Source: Acidobacteria bacterium SCN 69-37 (GTDB lineage Bacteria > Acidobacteriota > Vicinamibacteria > Vicinamibacterales > SCN-69-37). From it: DNA of 64,000 bases. Each line of letters begins with the position of its first letter. The first letter of the stretch is position 1. Made by a program: the position numbers and the translations under genes. The stretch spans positions 427,302-491,301 of the forward strand of contig MEDJ01000009.1 in assembly GCA_001724025.1 (NCBI GenBank), written 5' to 3'. Below are positions 26,084 to 34,468 of this stretch, one piece after another. The notes under the pieces are model-generated. The model was not told the DNA's origin. It made no database searches and saw nothing but the letters and a program-made list of their open reading frames with translations.

Positions 26084-27556
26084 CTATTCCCGTGTGCCAA
26101 TCACCGCGTAGTCCTGATAGCCGAACAGCGTGGCGTTGAGGGCGGACGTGTTGCCGTTGACCACCTCGATGACGCGGCGCAGCACGGGGGCGTCGATCGT
26201 GGCCAGGTCGGCGGGGATCGACGCCAGGCACGCGGCCGGATCGACGGGCGACGAGTACTGGAGGCGGACGTGCGCGAAGCCGCTCACGCGCAGCAGGTAC
26301 TGCATCGTCTCCGGGTGCAGCGGCCTGACGTGCGTCAGGTCGCGGATGTAGCTCGAGAAGAACGCCATCCAGCACGTCGGATTGATCGTCTCGAGCACGA
26401 TGAGCCCGCCGGGCCGGATCTTCGTCGCCGCCACCTCGATGAAACTCGTCAGGTAGTCCGGCGGCAGGTGCTCGATGACCTGCGCGGCAAACAGGCCGCC
26501 GAGCGACGCGTCGGGCAGCGCGGCCACGTACGCCAGCGCATCGGCCTTCTCCACCGCGAGGCCGCGCGCCCGCGCTTCCTCGACCATCGCGTCGTTCGAG
26601 TCGATCCCACGCGCGCCCACGCCGGCCGACCGCAGCAGATCGAGGAACTCGCCGCGGCCGCAGCCCACGTCCAGCACGTCCTGCCGCCCCTCGAACAACG
26701 GCAGATACGCTTCGAGCCGCCGCCGGATCTCCTCGACAGGCCCGCGGAACTGGTTCTCGAAGCCGAGATATTTGAAGCTGTCTAGATCCGCCCCCGGCAC
26801 CGGCACCGCGGCCGTCGTCGACGTCGACGGTGATGTTGATGACGACGCGTCGGGGGTGGCGGAAGAGACGGCGAGCACGCGCGCCACCTCGCGCTTGAGG
26901 GACAGGGCCGTCTGCTGCGCCAGGACGGCCGTGGCCCGCAGATCCTCGACGGACGCCAGCAGCGTCTCGCGCTCGCCGGCCACGCGCGCGTCGCGCACGG
27001 CGAGCGATTCCCAGCGCCTGTGGAAATCCGACGCCATCGCGTCCACCGATGTGTTGAGCACCTCGGCGCCGACCATGGCCGCGCGCGACCGCGTGTCGAC
27101 GTACGCCGTGATCGTCTGCAGGTACTGCATCAGGTGCGACTGGAAGCGCGCGATCGCGTCGATGCGCTCGCCGAGCGCCGCAATCGTCGTCTCGGCCGCC
27201 TTGCGCCGCTCCTCGTGGACGTCGACATTGCGATTCAGGTGATCGACGAGCGCGGCGTTGAAGCGGAGCTGCGATTCGAGCGGCGGACCGATCAGCCGCC
27301 AGATGAACCCGCGCAGCCGGCCCTTGAGCGACCGATCGATCGGCGGCGCGCCGGCCGGCAGCAGGTTCCAGTGCGCGTTGAGGGCGTCGAGACCGGTGAC
27401 GTCGAAGGCCGGCGGCGGGTGCGGCAGATCGGGCCGCTCGCCGATCGATCGATCGAGAGCGGTCAGGGCGTCGTTGTAACGGCGATCGGCCTCGAGGCGC
27501 TCGCGCTCGATCCGATCGATCCGCTGCGGCAGGGTCTCGGGGGCCGGCACGCTCAC
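26084..27556 (-). CDS. Coiled-coil protein with C-terminal SAM methyltransferase domain
   Basis: Residues 1-250 are mostly charged helices, probably coiled coil, including ESQLRFNAALVDHLNRNVDV. A Ser/Thr linker (ASSSTSPSTSTTAAV) follows. From about 270 comes a class I methyltransferase: FKYLGFENQFRGP, VLDVGCGRGEFLDLL (SAM loop), VIEHLPPDYLTSF and PGGLIVLETINP. The layout resembles methyltransferases that cap or modify O-antigen chains (WbdD-like) but has no kinase domain. GTG start, 490 aa. Confidence 0.85.
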   Translation of the reverse strand: MSVPAPETLPQRIDRIERERLEADRRYNDALTALDRSIGERPDLPHPPPAFDVTGLDALNAHWNLLPAGAPPIDRSLKGRLRGFIWRLIGPPLESQLRFNAALVDHLNRNVDVHEERRKAAETTIAALGERIDAIARFQSHLMQYLQTITAYVDTRSRAAMVGAEVLNTSVDAMASDFHRRWESLAVRDARVAGERETLLASVEDLRATAVLAQQTALSLKREVARVLAVSSATPDASSSTSPSTSTTAAVPVPGADLDSFKYLGFENQFRGPVEEIRRRLEAYLPLFEGRQDVLDVGCGRGEFLDLLRSAGVGARGIDSNDAMVEEARARGLAVEKADALAYVAALPDASLGGLFAAQVIEHLPPDYLTSFIEVAATKIRPGGLIVLETINPTCWMAFFSSYIRDLTHVRPLHPETMQYLLRVSGFAHVRLQYSSPVDPAACLASIPADLATIDAPVLRRVIEVVNGNTSALNATLFGYQDYAVIGTRE

Positions 27557-27563
27557 GCGGCCC

Positions 27564-28340
27564 TCATCGTCCGATGAGCCCGTCGAGCGGGCTGCTGGCC
27601 GTGGCGTAGCGCTTGCGCGGAATGCGGCCGGCGAGGAACGCCATGCGGCCGGCTTCGATCGCCCGCTTCATCGCGCCGGCCATCAGCACCGGATCGCCCG
27701 CACCGGCGATGGCCGTGTTCATCAGCACGCCGTCGGCGCCGAGCTCCATCGCCACCGCCGCGTCGGACGCGGTCCCCACCCCCGCATCGACGATCACGGG
27801 AACCCTGGCCTGTTCCTTGATGATGATCAGGTTGTTCGGGTTCTGGATGCCGAGTCCCGAGCCGATCGGCGCGCCCAGCGGCATGACCGCCGCGGCGCCG
27901 GCATCCTCGAGCTTGCGGCAGACGATCGGATCGTCGTTCGTGTAGGGCAGCACGACGAACCCTTCCTTCACCAGGATCTTCGTGGCCGCGATCAGGCCCT
28001 CGTTGTCGGGAAAGAGCGTACGCTCGTCGCCGATGACCTCGAGCTTCACCCAGTTCGACAGACCGGCCTCGCGCCCGAGCCGCGCCGTCCGCACCGCGTC
28101 GTCCGCCGTGTAGCAACCGGCCGTGTTCGGCAGCAGGAAAATGTGCGATTGATCGATCCAGGAGAGCAGCGCGCCCTCGCCCCGGGCCGTGAGGTCCACC
28201 CGGCGCACGGCCACGGTCGCCATCCCGGTGCCCGACGCCTCGTGCGCAGCCTTCATGATCTCGTGCGACGCGTATTTCCCGGTCCCCACGACCAGACGCG
28301 ACTCGAACGATCGCCCTGCAATGATCAGCGGATCTGCCAT
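27564..28340 (-). CDS. thiG: Thiazole synthase ThiG
   Basis: Forms the thiamine thiazole from DXP, dehydroglycine and ThiS thiocarboxylate. Present: [67 protein letters not shown], and [20 protein letters not shown]. 258 aa, normal. TAAGCT ends 6 nt before the ATG, suggesting a leaderless mRNA. thiS is distant and on the opposite strand, an unusual separation. Confidence 0.97.
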   Translation of the reverse strand: MADPLIIAGRSFESRLVVGTGKYASHEIMKAAHEASGTGMATVAVRRVDLTARGEGALLSWIDQSHIFLLPNTAGCYTADDAVRTARLGREAGLSNWVKLEVIGDERTLFPDNEGLIAATKILVKEGFVVLPYTNDDPIVCRKLEDAGAAAVMPLGAPIGSGLGIQNPNNLIIIKEQARVPVIVDAGVGTASDAAVAMELGADGVLMNTAIAGAGDPVLMAGAMKRAIEAGRMAFLAGRIPRKRYATASSPLDGLIGR

Positions 28341-28435
28341 TCAGACAGCTTAACAGGAAGACTGGAAGGCGGCAGGCGGGGAGGAGGCCGGAAGCCCTTC
28401 GCCCGCTGCCGTGCCGCCGTCGACAATACTTCCCC

Positions 28436-30826
28436 ATGGCCCTTCGCTGGCTCGGTCCCGGTCTCTTCCTCGCGACGCTCGCCACGCTGCTGCTCGAAAC
28501 GCTCAACGCGCGGCTGCTCTCGGTGCTGACGTGGTACCACCTCTCGTTCTTCGCCGTCTCGCTCGCCATGCTCGGCATGGCCGCCGGCGCAGTCCACGTA
28601 TTCCTGCGCCCCGACCGCTTCGCACCGGACCGCGCGCCGTCCGCGCTCGCCCGCACGGCGTTCTGGTTCGCCGCGTCGATTCCCGCCTCGCACCTGTGCA
28701 CGCTCGTCATCCCCTTCACGCCCATCAACAGCCTGACCACGATGGAAGTGCTGCCGGTGGCGGTGTTCACGATCGTGCTGGCCGTGCCGTTCGTGCTGTC
28801 GGGCGTGCTGGTGACGCTGGCGCTCACGCGCCTGGGCGGGCCGATCGGCCGGATCTACGCGTGGGACCTCATCGGCGCGGCCACCGGCTGCCTGCTCGTG
28901 ATCGTGCTGCTCGACCGGATGAACCTGACGTCCGCGTTCTTCGTCGCCGCAGCCGCCGCGGCCCTGGCCGCGTGGAGCTTCCATCGCGGCGCCGGCCTGG
29001 CGCACGGCCGGCGCGCGCTCGTGCTGGCCGTCACCTGCGCGCTGGTCGCCGTCGTCAACGCCCAGGGCATGGGCCAGTTCCAGATCGTCTACCCGAAGAA
29101 CCGGCAGTTGTGGCTGCAGAACAGCGCGAACGCCATCGCCCGCTGGAACAGCCACTCCTACGTCGTCGTCCATCGGCCCGGTGACAGCCAGGCATTCATG
29201 TGGGGACCGGCCATCGGCGCCGACCGGTTCCGCACGACCATCGCGTGGCTCGTGATCGACGGCGAGGCCGGATCGCCGATCACGCAGTGGGATGGCCGGC
29301 GCGAGTCACTCGACTGGGTCAGCTACGACGTGACGACGCTCCCCTACTTCCTACGGCGCGAGGGCGACGTGGCCATTGTGGGCGTGGGCGGCGGTCGCGA
29401 CGTGCTCGCAGCCCTCTGGGCGCGAAGTCGTTCGGTGGTCGGGGTCGAGGTCAACCGCATCATGCTCGACCTGCACCACGACACGCACCGCGACTTCTCG
29501 AAGATCGCGTTGCAGCCCGAGGTGACGCTCGTGCACGACGACGGCCGCGCGTATCTCACGCGGACCGACGCGCGCTTCGACGTGCTGCAGATCTCGCTGG
29601 TCGACACCTGGGCGTCGACGGGCGCCGGCGCGTTCTCGCTCTCGGAGAACGGGCTCTACACGCTCGAAGCCTGGCGCCTGTTCCTCGATCGCCTGAAACC
29701 GGGCGGCGTACTCAGCGTGTCGCGCTGGTTCGATCCCGACAACGTGTCGGAAACCAGCCGTCTGGTGTCGCTCGGGATCGCGGCGCTGATCGACGCGGGC
29801 GTGGAGCGGCCGCGCGATCACCTGGTACTGGCCGTGCGCGAGCGCGTGGCCACGCTGATGGTCTCGTCGACGCCGTTCACCGATGCCGACCGCGCCGTGC
29901 TCGAGGGCACACGCGACACGCGCGGCTACGCGCTGGCGGTTTCGCCCTGGGCCCCGGCCGCCGGGGGTCCGGTCATCGATCGCATTGCCGCCAGCACGAC
30001 GATGCCCGAGTTGCTGGCGGCCACGGCCGATCCCATCTACGACTATCGTCCGCCGACCGACGCGCGCCCCTACTACTTCAACATGCTCAAGCCGCAGGCG
30101 CTGTGGTCCGGCGTGGCGCTGCCGACCGAGGGCACGCTCGGCGGCAACCTGCGGGCCACGCTGATGCTGGTCGTGCTCTTCGGCGTGACGGCGGCGCTGG
30201 TGGCGCTGATCATCGTGTATCCGCTGGCGGCCGCGGGCCGGCCGACGGTGCCGATCGGGCGATTCACGCGGTCGATGAGCTACTTCGCGGTCATCGGCTT
30301 CGCGTTCATGCTGGTGCAGATCGGCTTTCTCCAGCGGTTTGCCGTGTATCTCGGCCATCCCACGTACACGCTGGCCGTCGTGCTGTTTTCGATGCTGCTC
30401 TGCGCCGGGCTCGGCAGTGCGATCTCGGAGCGGCTGTCGATCGCACCAGGCCGCCAGCAATTCCGCCTGATCCCGATCGCGATTGCGATGGCGCTCGCGG
30501 TGACGGCGCTGGCGCTGCCCGTCGTCGTGGCGCGGACGATCACCGCGGGTCTGGCGGCCCGCACGCTGCTGGTGCTTGCGTTCACCGCGCCGGTGGCCAC
30601 GCTGCTCGGCTTCTGCTTCCCGATCGGCATGCGCCTGATCGCCGACACGCCCGCGCTGGCCGCGTGGGCGTGGGGCCTGAACGGCGCCTTCGGCGTCCTG
30701 GCCTCGGTCCTGGCCGTGGGCCTGTCGATCTGGGTCGGCATCGATACGAACTTCTGGCTGGCGGCGGGACTGTACGGGTCGCTTGCGCTGACGATGGGCG
30801 CGATGACAGGGCGAGGGCGAAGTTAG
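28436..30826 (+). CDS. Spermidine-synthase-like membrane protein
   Basis: 796 aa. N-terminal six to seven helices (from MALRWLGPGLFLATLATLLL, including IGRIYAWDLIGAATGCLLVI), a central Rossmann methyltransferase-like domain (VAIVGVGGGRDVLAALWA, VVGVEVNRIM, VTLVHDDGRAYL) and a C-terminal six-helix block. This resembles the multidomain SpeE-like membrane proteins; enzymatic activity is unproven. AATACT sits 5 nt before the ATG. The final CGAAGTTAG (stop) lies in an AT-rich repeat arm. Confidence 0.85.
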   Translation: MALRWLGPGLFLATLATLLLETLNARLLSVLTWYHLSFFAVSLAMLGMAAGAVHVFLRPDRFAPDRAPSALARTAFWFAASIPASHLCTLVIPFTPINSLTTMEVLPVAVFTIVLAVPFVLSGVLVTLALTRLGGPIGRIYAWDLIGAATGCLLVIVLLDRMNLTSAFFVAAAAAALAAWSFHRGAGLAHGRRALVLAVTCALVAVVNAQGMGQFQIVYPKNRQLWLQNSANAIARWNSHSYVVVHRPGDSQAFMWGPAIGADRFRTTIAWLVIDGEAGSPITQWDGRRESLDWVSYDVTTLPYFLRREGDVAIVGVGGGRDVLAALWARSRSVVGVEVNRIMLDLHHDTHRDFSKIALQPEVTLVHDDGRAYLTRTDARFDVLQISLVDTWASTGAGAFSLSENGLYTLEAWRLFLDRLKPGGVLSVSRWFDPDNVSETSRLVSLGIAALIDAGVERPRDHLVLAVRERVATLMVSSTPFTDADRAVLEGTRDTRGYALAVSPWAPAAGGPVIDRIAASTTMPELLAATADPIYDYRPPTDARPYYFNMLKPQALWSGVALPTEGTLGGNLRATLMLVVLFGVTAALVALIIVYPLAAAGRPTVPIGRFTRSMSYFAVIGFAFMLVQIGFLQRFAVYLGHPTYTLAVVLFSMLLCAGLGSAISERLSIAPGRQQFRLIPIAIAMALAVTALALPVVVARTITAGLAARTLLVLAFTAPVATLLGFCFPIGMRLIADTPALAAWAWGLNGAFGVLASVLAVGLSIWVGIDTNFWLAAGLYGSLALTMGAMTGRGRS

Positions 30827-30900
30827 AAGTGAGAAGTACGAAGTTAGAAGTTTCGGAAAGTTCGAAGTCAGAAATTTGAAGTTAGAACTTCGAAGTTGGC
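30819..30900. repeat. AT-rich GAAGT repeat, left arm
   Basis: About eight imperfect copies of GAAGT-T/C-A/C-GAAGT-type units at 8-10 nt spacing in forward orientation (GAAGTTAGAAGTGAGAAGTA). Strikingly lower in GC than the surrounding DNA. It supplies the stop codon of the preceding gene and pairs in orientation with the right arm at 31394-31453. Confidence 0.85.
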
Positions 30901-30975
30901 GACGGACGAGGTCGCGACAGGACATTTGGACGGACAACGCCGAAGTTGGCCTGGCGGTTGCAAAGCTCCGTTGGC

Positions 30976-31329
30976 ATGCCGCGCGAGTCGTTCAGTGACC
31001 GCAGCTTCAGCTTCGCTGTCAGTCTTGTCAGGTTCCACCGGGAACTCTCGCGACGTCATGTCGATGTACCGAAAGCGTTGACCCACCAGATGCTGCGCGC
31101 CGGGACCGCCATCGGCGCAAACATCGAAGAAGCCCGCGCCGCATCATCGAGGCGCGATCTCACGGCGAAGCTCGCCATCAGCCTGCGCGAAGCACGTGAG
31201 TGCCACTACTGGCTGCGCCTGATTGCCGCCGATCGGCCGCAACTCGCGGAGACGATGAACGGCCTCCTCGACGAGTGCGAGCAGCTCATCGCCATGCTGA
31301 CCGCAACCGTGAAAAAGCTCCGCGGGTAG
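30976..31329 (+). CDS. Four-helix-bundle protein (S23/IVP family)
   Basis: 117 aa all-alpha protein of the family first seen inside 23S rRNA intervening sequences: FAVSLVRFHREL, then QMLRAGTAIGANIEEARAAS (the R-S/A-G-T-S-I-G-A-N-x-x-E-A signature), AISLREARECHYWLRLIAAD, and LLDECEQLIAMLTATVKKLR. The ATG opening MPRESFSDRSF fits the family N-terminus better than an ATG ten codons upstream. Biological role unknown; related proteins are associated with structured RNA and retroelements. It sits alone between inverted repeats. Confidence 0.88.
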   Translation: MPRESFSDRSFSFAVSLVRFHRELSRRHVDVPKALTHQMLRAGTAIGANIEEARAASSRRDLTAKLAISLREARECHYWLRLIAADRPQLAETMNGLLDECEQLIAMLTATVKKLRG

Positions 31330-31393
31330 CCGATGCCCGCCGCTCGTTCGTGTCCGCCCGTTGCTACCCGTCCCCGTCCTGGCCCCCCGCCCC

Positions 31394-31453
31394 TGAAGTT
31401 CGAACTTCCAACTTCGAACTTCTCACGTCACCGCCTTCGAACTTCTGACTTCC
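31394..31453. repeat. AT-rich GAAGT repeat, right arm (inverted)
   Basis: Inverse units such as GAACTTCCAACTTCGAACTT and CTTCGAACTTCTGACTTC. Its complement shares GGAAGTCAGAAGT and CGAAGGCGG with the element at 42.29 kb. It lies just before the HEAT-protein stop codon on the other strand. Confidence 0.85.
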
Positions 31454-31461
31454 GCCCCGCG

Positions 31462-32652
31462 CTACCGCGTCAGTTCGACAATCTGCAGCGCTGCGCGAAC
31501 CCGTGTCTCAGGATCGGCAGCGCGTAGAAAGCGCCGCAGCTCGGCGAAGTCGCCGCCGATGGTCTCCGGCAGCACGCGCTGCGCCTCTTCGCGAATCGCA
31601 AGATTCTGGTCGTTGACCAACCCCTGCATCGCCCACCGCGATGCCCCCGGATCGTGTTTCGCCAACAGACGAGCCGCTCCGATACGCACCATTGGATCCG
31701 GCGCCTCCAGCAGTTGCCTGACACGAGCCTCCCAACCAGCGTCGGGATTGACGGCGGCAATCTCGGCGGCCTTCAGCCGGACGTCGGCCGCTTCCGAATC
31801 AAACCAATCTTGGACGAAGCGCAAAGGCGCTTGATTACCCATTCGAAGCAGGCTCGAGGCAGCCGCCATCCGAGGCAGCAACTGCACGTCTGACTCAAGC
31901 ACCTGACTCAACTGCGGCACCGTCGTCCGCGCGTCCAAGTCGCCCAAAGCGAGTGCCGCCGCCGCTCGAATTTCGGGTCGCGGGCTGTCCAGCATTTGCA
32001 GGACCGGCTTGATGGCACTCTGGCTTCTGCTGCGGCCCAACGCGCGAATGGAATCGACCGGTCGCGGATCATCTGGCAACGCTGCAGCCAGTTCCGCAAC
32101 GGCTCTCCCATCACCCGCCGCAGCCAGAGTGCGGGCGTCAACGGACGCCTGCTCGGCAGATAGTCGAACATAGGCGGCCACGTCAGTGTCCCCATCACGC
32201 GCGAGTGCGTTCGCCACATCGGTCCGAAGCTGAATGTTCGTCAGTGACGTCGCGGCATCGTATAGCAGCGCCCGTGCGACACGCCTCAGGACATAGAAAT
32301 CCTCGACGGCTCGGCCGCTTACCCACTGCTCATATGCACCGAGCCCCGCCTCCCATCCCTGCTGCGCAATGGCCGCCTCGACGGCCAGCGCAATCACCGC
32401 AGGATCGCGAGGATGGTTCTGCATCAACCGCCCAGCTACTGCCGCTGCCCGCGCCAGTTGTCCCTGTGCCACAGCAGCCCAGCCTTCAGCGATTGCCGCC
32501 GCCTCCTCCGTGGGCACGGCCCCAGGTACAGTCCGCGTCTGTGCGACAGCAGGCTGAGCGAAGCCGAGTCCAGATACCAGCAGCAGGACGAGCGCGGCAA
32601 GGCGCCCTCCGCCCTGCCGGACACGAGAGGACATCACCATAAGCAGCATCAT
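31462..32652 (-). CDS. Secreted HEAT-repeat protein
   Basis: 396 aa with an N-terminal signal peptide (RLAALVLLLVSGLGFAQPAV, then AQ). A helical N-terminal half (TPR-like, AQGQLARAAAVAGRLMQNHP) is followed by HEAT units: PRPEIRAAAALALGDLDART, DVRLKAAEIAAVNPD, DPMVRIGAARLLAKHDPG, and NLAIREEAQRVLPETIGG. Probably a periplasmic protein-protein interaction scaffold. GAGAGG eight nt upstream supports the start used. Base composition is lower in GC than its neighbours. Confidence 0.82.
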   Translation of the reverse strand: MMLLMVMSSRVRQGGGRLAALVLLLVSGLGFAQPAVAQTRTVPGAVPTEEAAAIAEGWAAVAQGQLARAAAVAGRLMQNHPRDPAVIALAVEAAIAQQGWEAGLGAYEQWVSGRAVEDFYVLRRVARALLYDAATSLTNIQLRTDVANALARDGDTDVAAYVRLSAEQASVDARTLAAAGDGRAVAELAAALPDDPRPVDSIRALGRSRSQSAIKPVLQMLDSPRPEIRAAAALALGDLDARTTVPQLSQVLESDVQLLPRMAAASSLLRMGNQAPLRFVQDWFDSEAADVRLKAAEIAAVNPDAGWEARVRQLLEAPDPMVRIGAARLLAKHDPGASRWAMQGLVNDQNLAIREEAQRVLPETIGGDFAELRRFLRAADPETRVRAALQIVELTR

Positions 32653-32726
32653 GACACTGACCTCTCGTAACAGACGTCGGGATCGCCGACACAGCCGGCT
32701 CGCGTCAAGATATTCTTCCTCGTGCT

Positions 32727-34457
32727 GTGCCTGTCCTGATCCGCTGCACGCTCCTCGTCGTCCTGCTCGCCTTGCGACTTCCCTCGCTCGTCCAGCCGGC
32801 CGGAGCGGATCAGAGCCTGTACGCCTACATCGGGCAGGCGATTCTGAACGGGGGCGCGCCGTACGTCGACGCGTGGGACCAGAAACCGCCGGGCGTGCAC
32901 GTCCTTTACGCGCTGCTCTGGTCGATCTGGCCCGACGAACGCATCGTCAACGTGGCCGATCTCGTGGCGGCCGTCGGCGTCTGCTGGCTGCTGATCGTCC
33001 TGGGACGTCGCGTGGCGACGCCGACCGTCGGCTGGGTGTCGGCCTGCGGCTTCGCTCTGTTGGCCAATCCGTCGCTGCAGCGGCTAAGTGGCGTCTTCGT
33101 GCGAGCGCAATGCGAAACGTTCATCGCCCTGGCCGTGACCGGTGCGCTGGTGCTGGCCACGGTCCGCACGCGCCGCGTGGCCGCGATGGCCGGTGCGGGC
33201 GTGCTGCTCGGCTGTGCGATCTGGCTGAAGTACAACGCCGTGGTGTTCGCCCTGCCTGTCGTCGCCGCGCTCTGGGCCTGGCAGCCCCGACTCACGCGCC
33301 GCGACCGGCGACCGCTCCGCGACCTGCTCGTGCTGACGGCCGCGGCGGCCGTGCTCGGCGTGATCGGCCTGATCTGGCTGGCCTGGCACGGCGCCCTCAC
33401 CGACCTGTGGCTGGCCACGTTCACCTACAACGTCGAGTACTCGAGCGCCGGCTACAGCGGCCCCGGCGCCGTCGTCCGCTACCTGTGGATGCTGCCACTG
33501 CGGCAGGCGCGGCACGAACTGCTGTGGCTGCTCGGCCTCGGCGGTGTCGTCCTTGGCCTGATGACGGCCCCGGCGCGACGCGCGGCGATCGTCGCCGGAG
33601 CCTGGATCGTGGCCGCCGTGGTGGCCATCGCACTCAACGGTCGCGATCTCCCGCAGTACTTCGTGCAGGCCACGCCCGCCCTGGCGTTCGCCGGCGGCGT
33701 CGGCCTGGTGGCCGGCTGGACGTCGCGCGTCCTCGTCCTGCGCGCGGCCATCGTGCTGCTGCTCGTCGCCGGGTTCTGGCGCATCGGGACGGACCGGTAC
33801 GTCCTCGGCGTGGCGCGCCTCGGCGGCCTGCCGGGCCTGGTCGACAACATCGGCTTCGACCTCGCGTACGCCCGCGGCCGGATCGATCGCCGCATGTACC
33901 TCGATCGGTTCGGCGGCAATCGTCCGCAGGACAAGTACTCCGCTGGCGATGTCGAAGACTTGGCTCGCGAAATCGCCGCAGCCACCACGCCGGACGAAAC
34001 GATTCTCGTCTTCGGTTTCTCGCCAGGCGTATACGTCAAGGCACATCGCCGAAGTGCCACCCGCTTCTTCTGGAGCTATCCCGTCGTCATCGAATTCGCT
34101 GCAGACCGGCCCGGTTATGGCAGCCGCGGCCTCCTTGAGGATCTCGTTAGGAACAAGCCGGCGGTCGTAATGTTGCAGAAGGGCGACTGGAAGCCGGATT
34201 CCTACGCATTCTTCATGAGCCGACCCTCGCTCGTCTCCTGGCTGGAAAGCAACTACGAGCGAACGGGCAACTTCCCGCGTTTTTCGGTCTGGCAGCGCAT
34301 TGCCCCAGAGCACCACACGAATTTGATTGGAGACTCGACAAGAGCCGGCTATAATTTCCCGGCTCCTGCCACTATTGCACGTTCGGCGGGCGCCGATAAG
34401 AGTCAACGAGAGAAGTCCACTCACGAATGGCTATCGGCGTCTATGTCACCGCCTTGA
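32727..34457 (+). CDS. GT39-like integral membrane glycosyltransferase (paralogue 1)
   Basis: 576 aa. Motif after TM1: AGADQSLYAYIGQAILNGGA and PYVDAWDQKPPGVHVLYAL, the D-x-S...Y-x-D-x-W-x-x-K-P-P pattern of lipid-phosphate-sugar transferases. About 10 helices, then a C-terminal soluble domain (from about 370: DRRMYLDRFGGN, LVFGFSPGVYVKAHRRSATR, ending in a Ser/Lys-rich tail). The 42.4-43.9 kb gene has the same plan and a close C-terminal match (RATYLEAFGGYANNRGYSAR). GTG start. The last 400 bp drop in GC. Substrate unknown. Confidence 0.8.
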   Translation: MPVLIRCTLLVVLLALRLPSLVQPAGADQSLYAYIGQAILNGGAPYVDAWDQKPPGVHVLYALLWSIWPDERIVNVADLVAAVGVCWLLIVLGRRVATPTVGWVSACGFALLANPSLQRLSGVFVRAQCETFIALAVTGALVLATVRTRRVAAMAGAGVLLGCAIWLKYNAVVFALPVVAALWAWQPRLTRRDRRPLRDLLVLTAAAAVLGVIGLIWLAWHGALTDLWLATFTYNVEYSSAGYSGPGAVVRYLWMLPLRQARHELLWLLGLGGVVLGLMTAPARRAAIVAGAWIVAAVVAIALNGRDLPQYFVQATPALAFAGGVGLVAGWTSRVLVLRAAIVLLLVAGFWRIGTDRYVLGVARLGGLPGLVDNIGFDLAYARGRIDRRMYLDRFGGNRPQDKYSAGDVEDLAREIAAATTPDETILVFGFSPGVYVKAHRRSATRFFWSYPVVIEFAADRPGYGSRGLLEDLVRNKPAVVMLQKGDWKPDSYAFFMSRPSLVSWLESNYERTGNFPRFSVWQRIAPEHHTNLIGDSTRAGYNFPAPATIARSAGADKSQREKSTHEWLSASMSPP

Positions 34458-34468
34458 GTCTTGAATCC

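Larger units (their letters stand above)
30819..31453 (+). mobile_element. Candidate element: four-helix-bundle gene between inverted AT-rich repeats
   Basis: Forward GAAGT repeats on the left and complementary ACTTC repeats on the right enclose a single four-helix-bundle (S23/IVP family) gene. Two gene-less copies of the same repeat with both arms adjoining lie at 42.29-42.36 and 48.91-49.02 kb. No transposase is present. No target-site duplication was established, so mobility is inferred only from repeat structure. Confidence 0.5.

Noticed and set aside
25812-26375. Frame across island B joined to part of the methyltransferase shadow
   Set aside because: Same reasoning: open only because of the 51-bp unit, and it overlaps a real gene antisense.
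30946-30975. Upstream ATG for the four-helix-bundle gene
   Set aside because: The ten extra residues are not family-like, and MPRESF matches the usual N-terminus.
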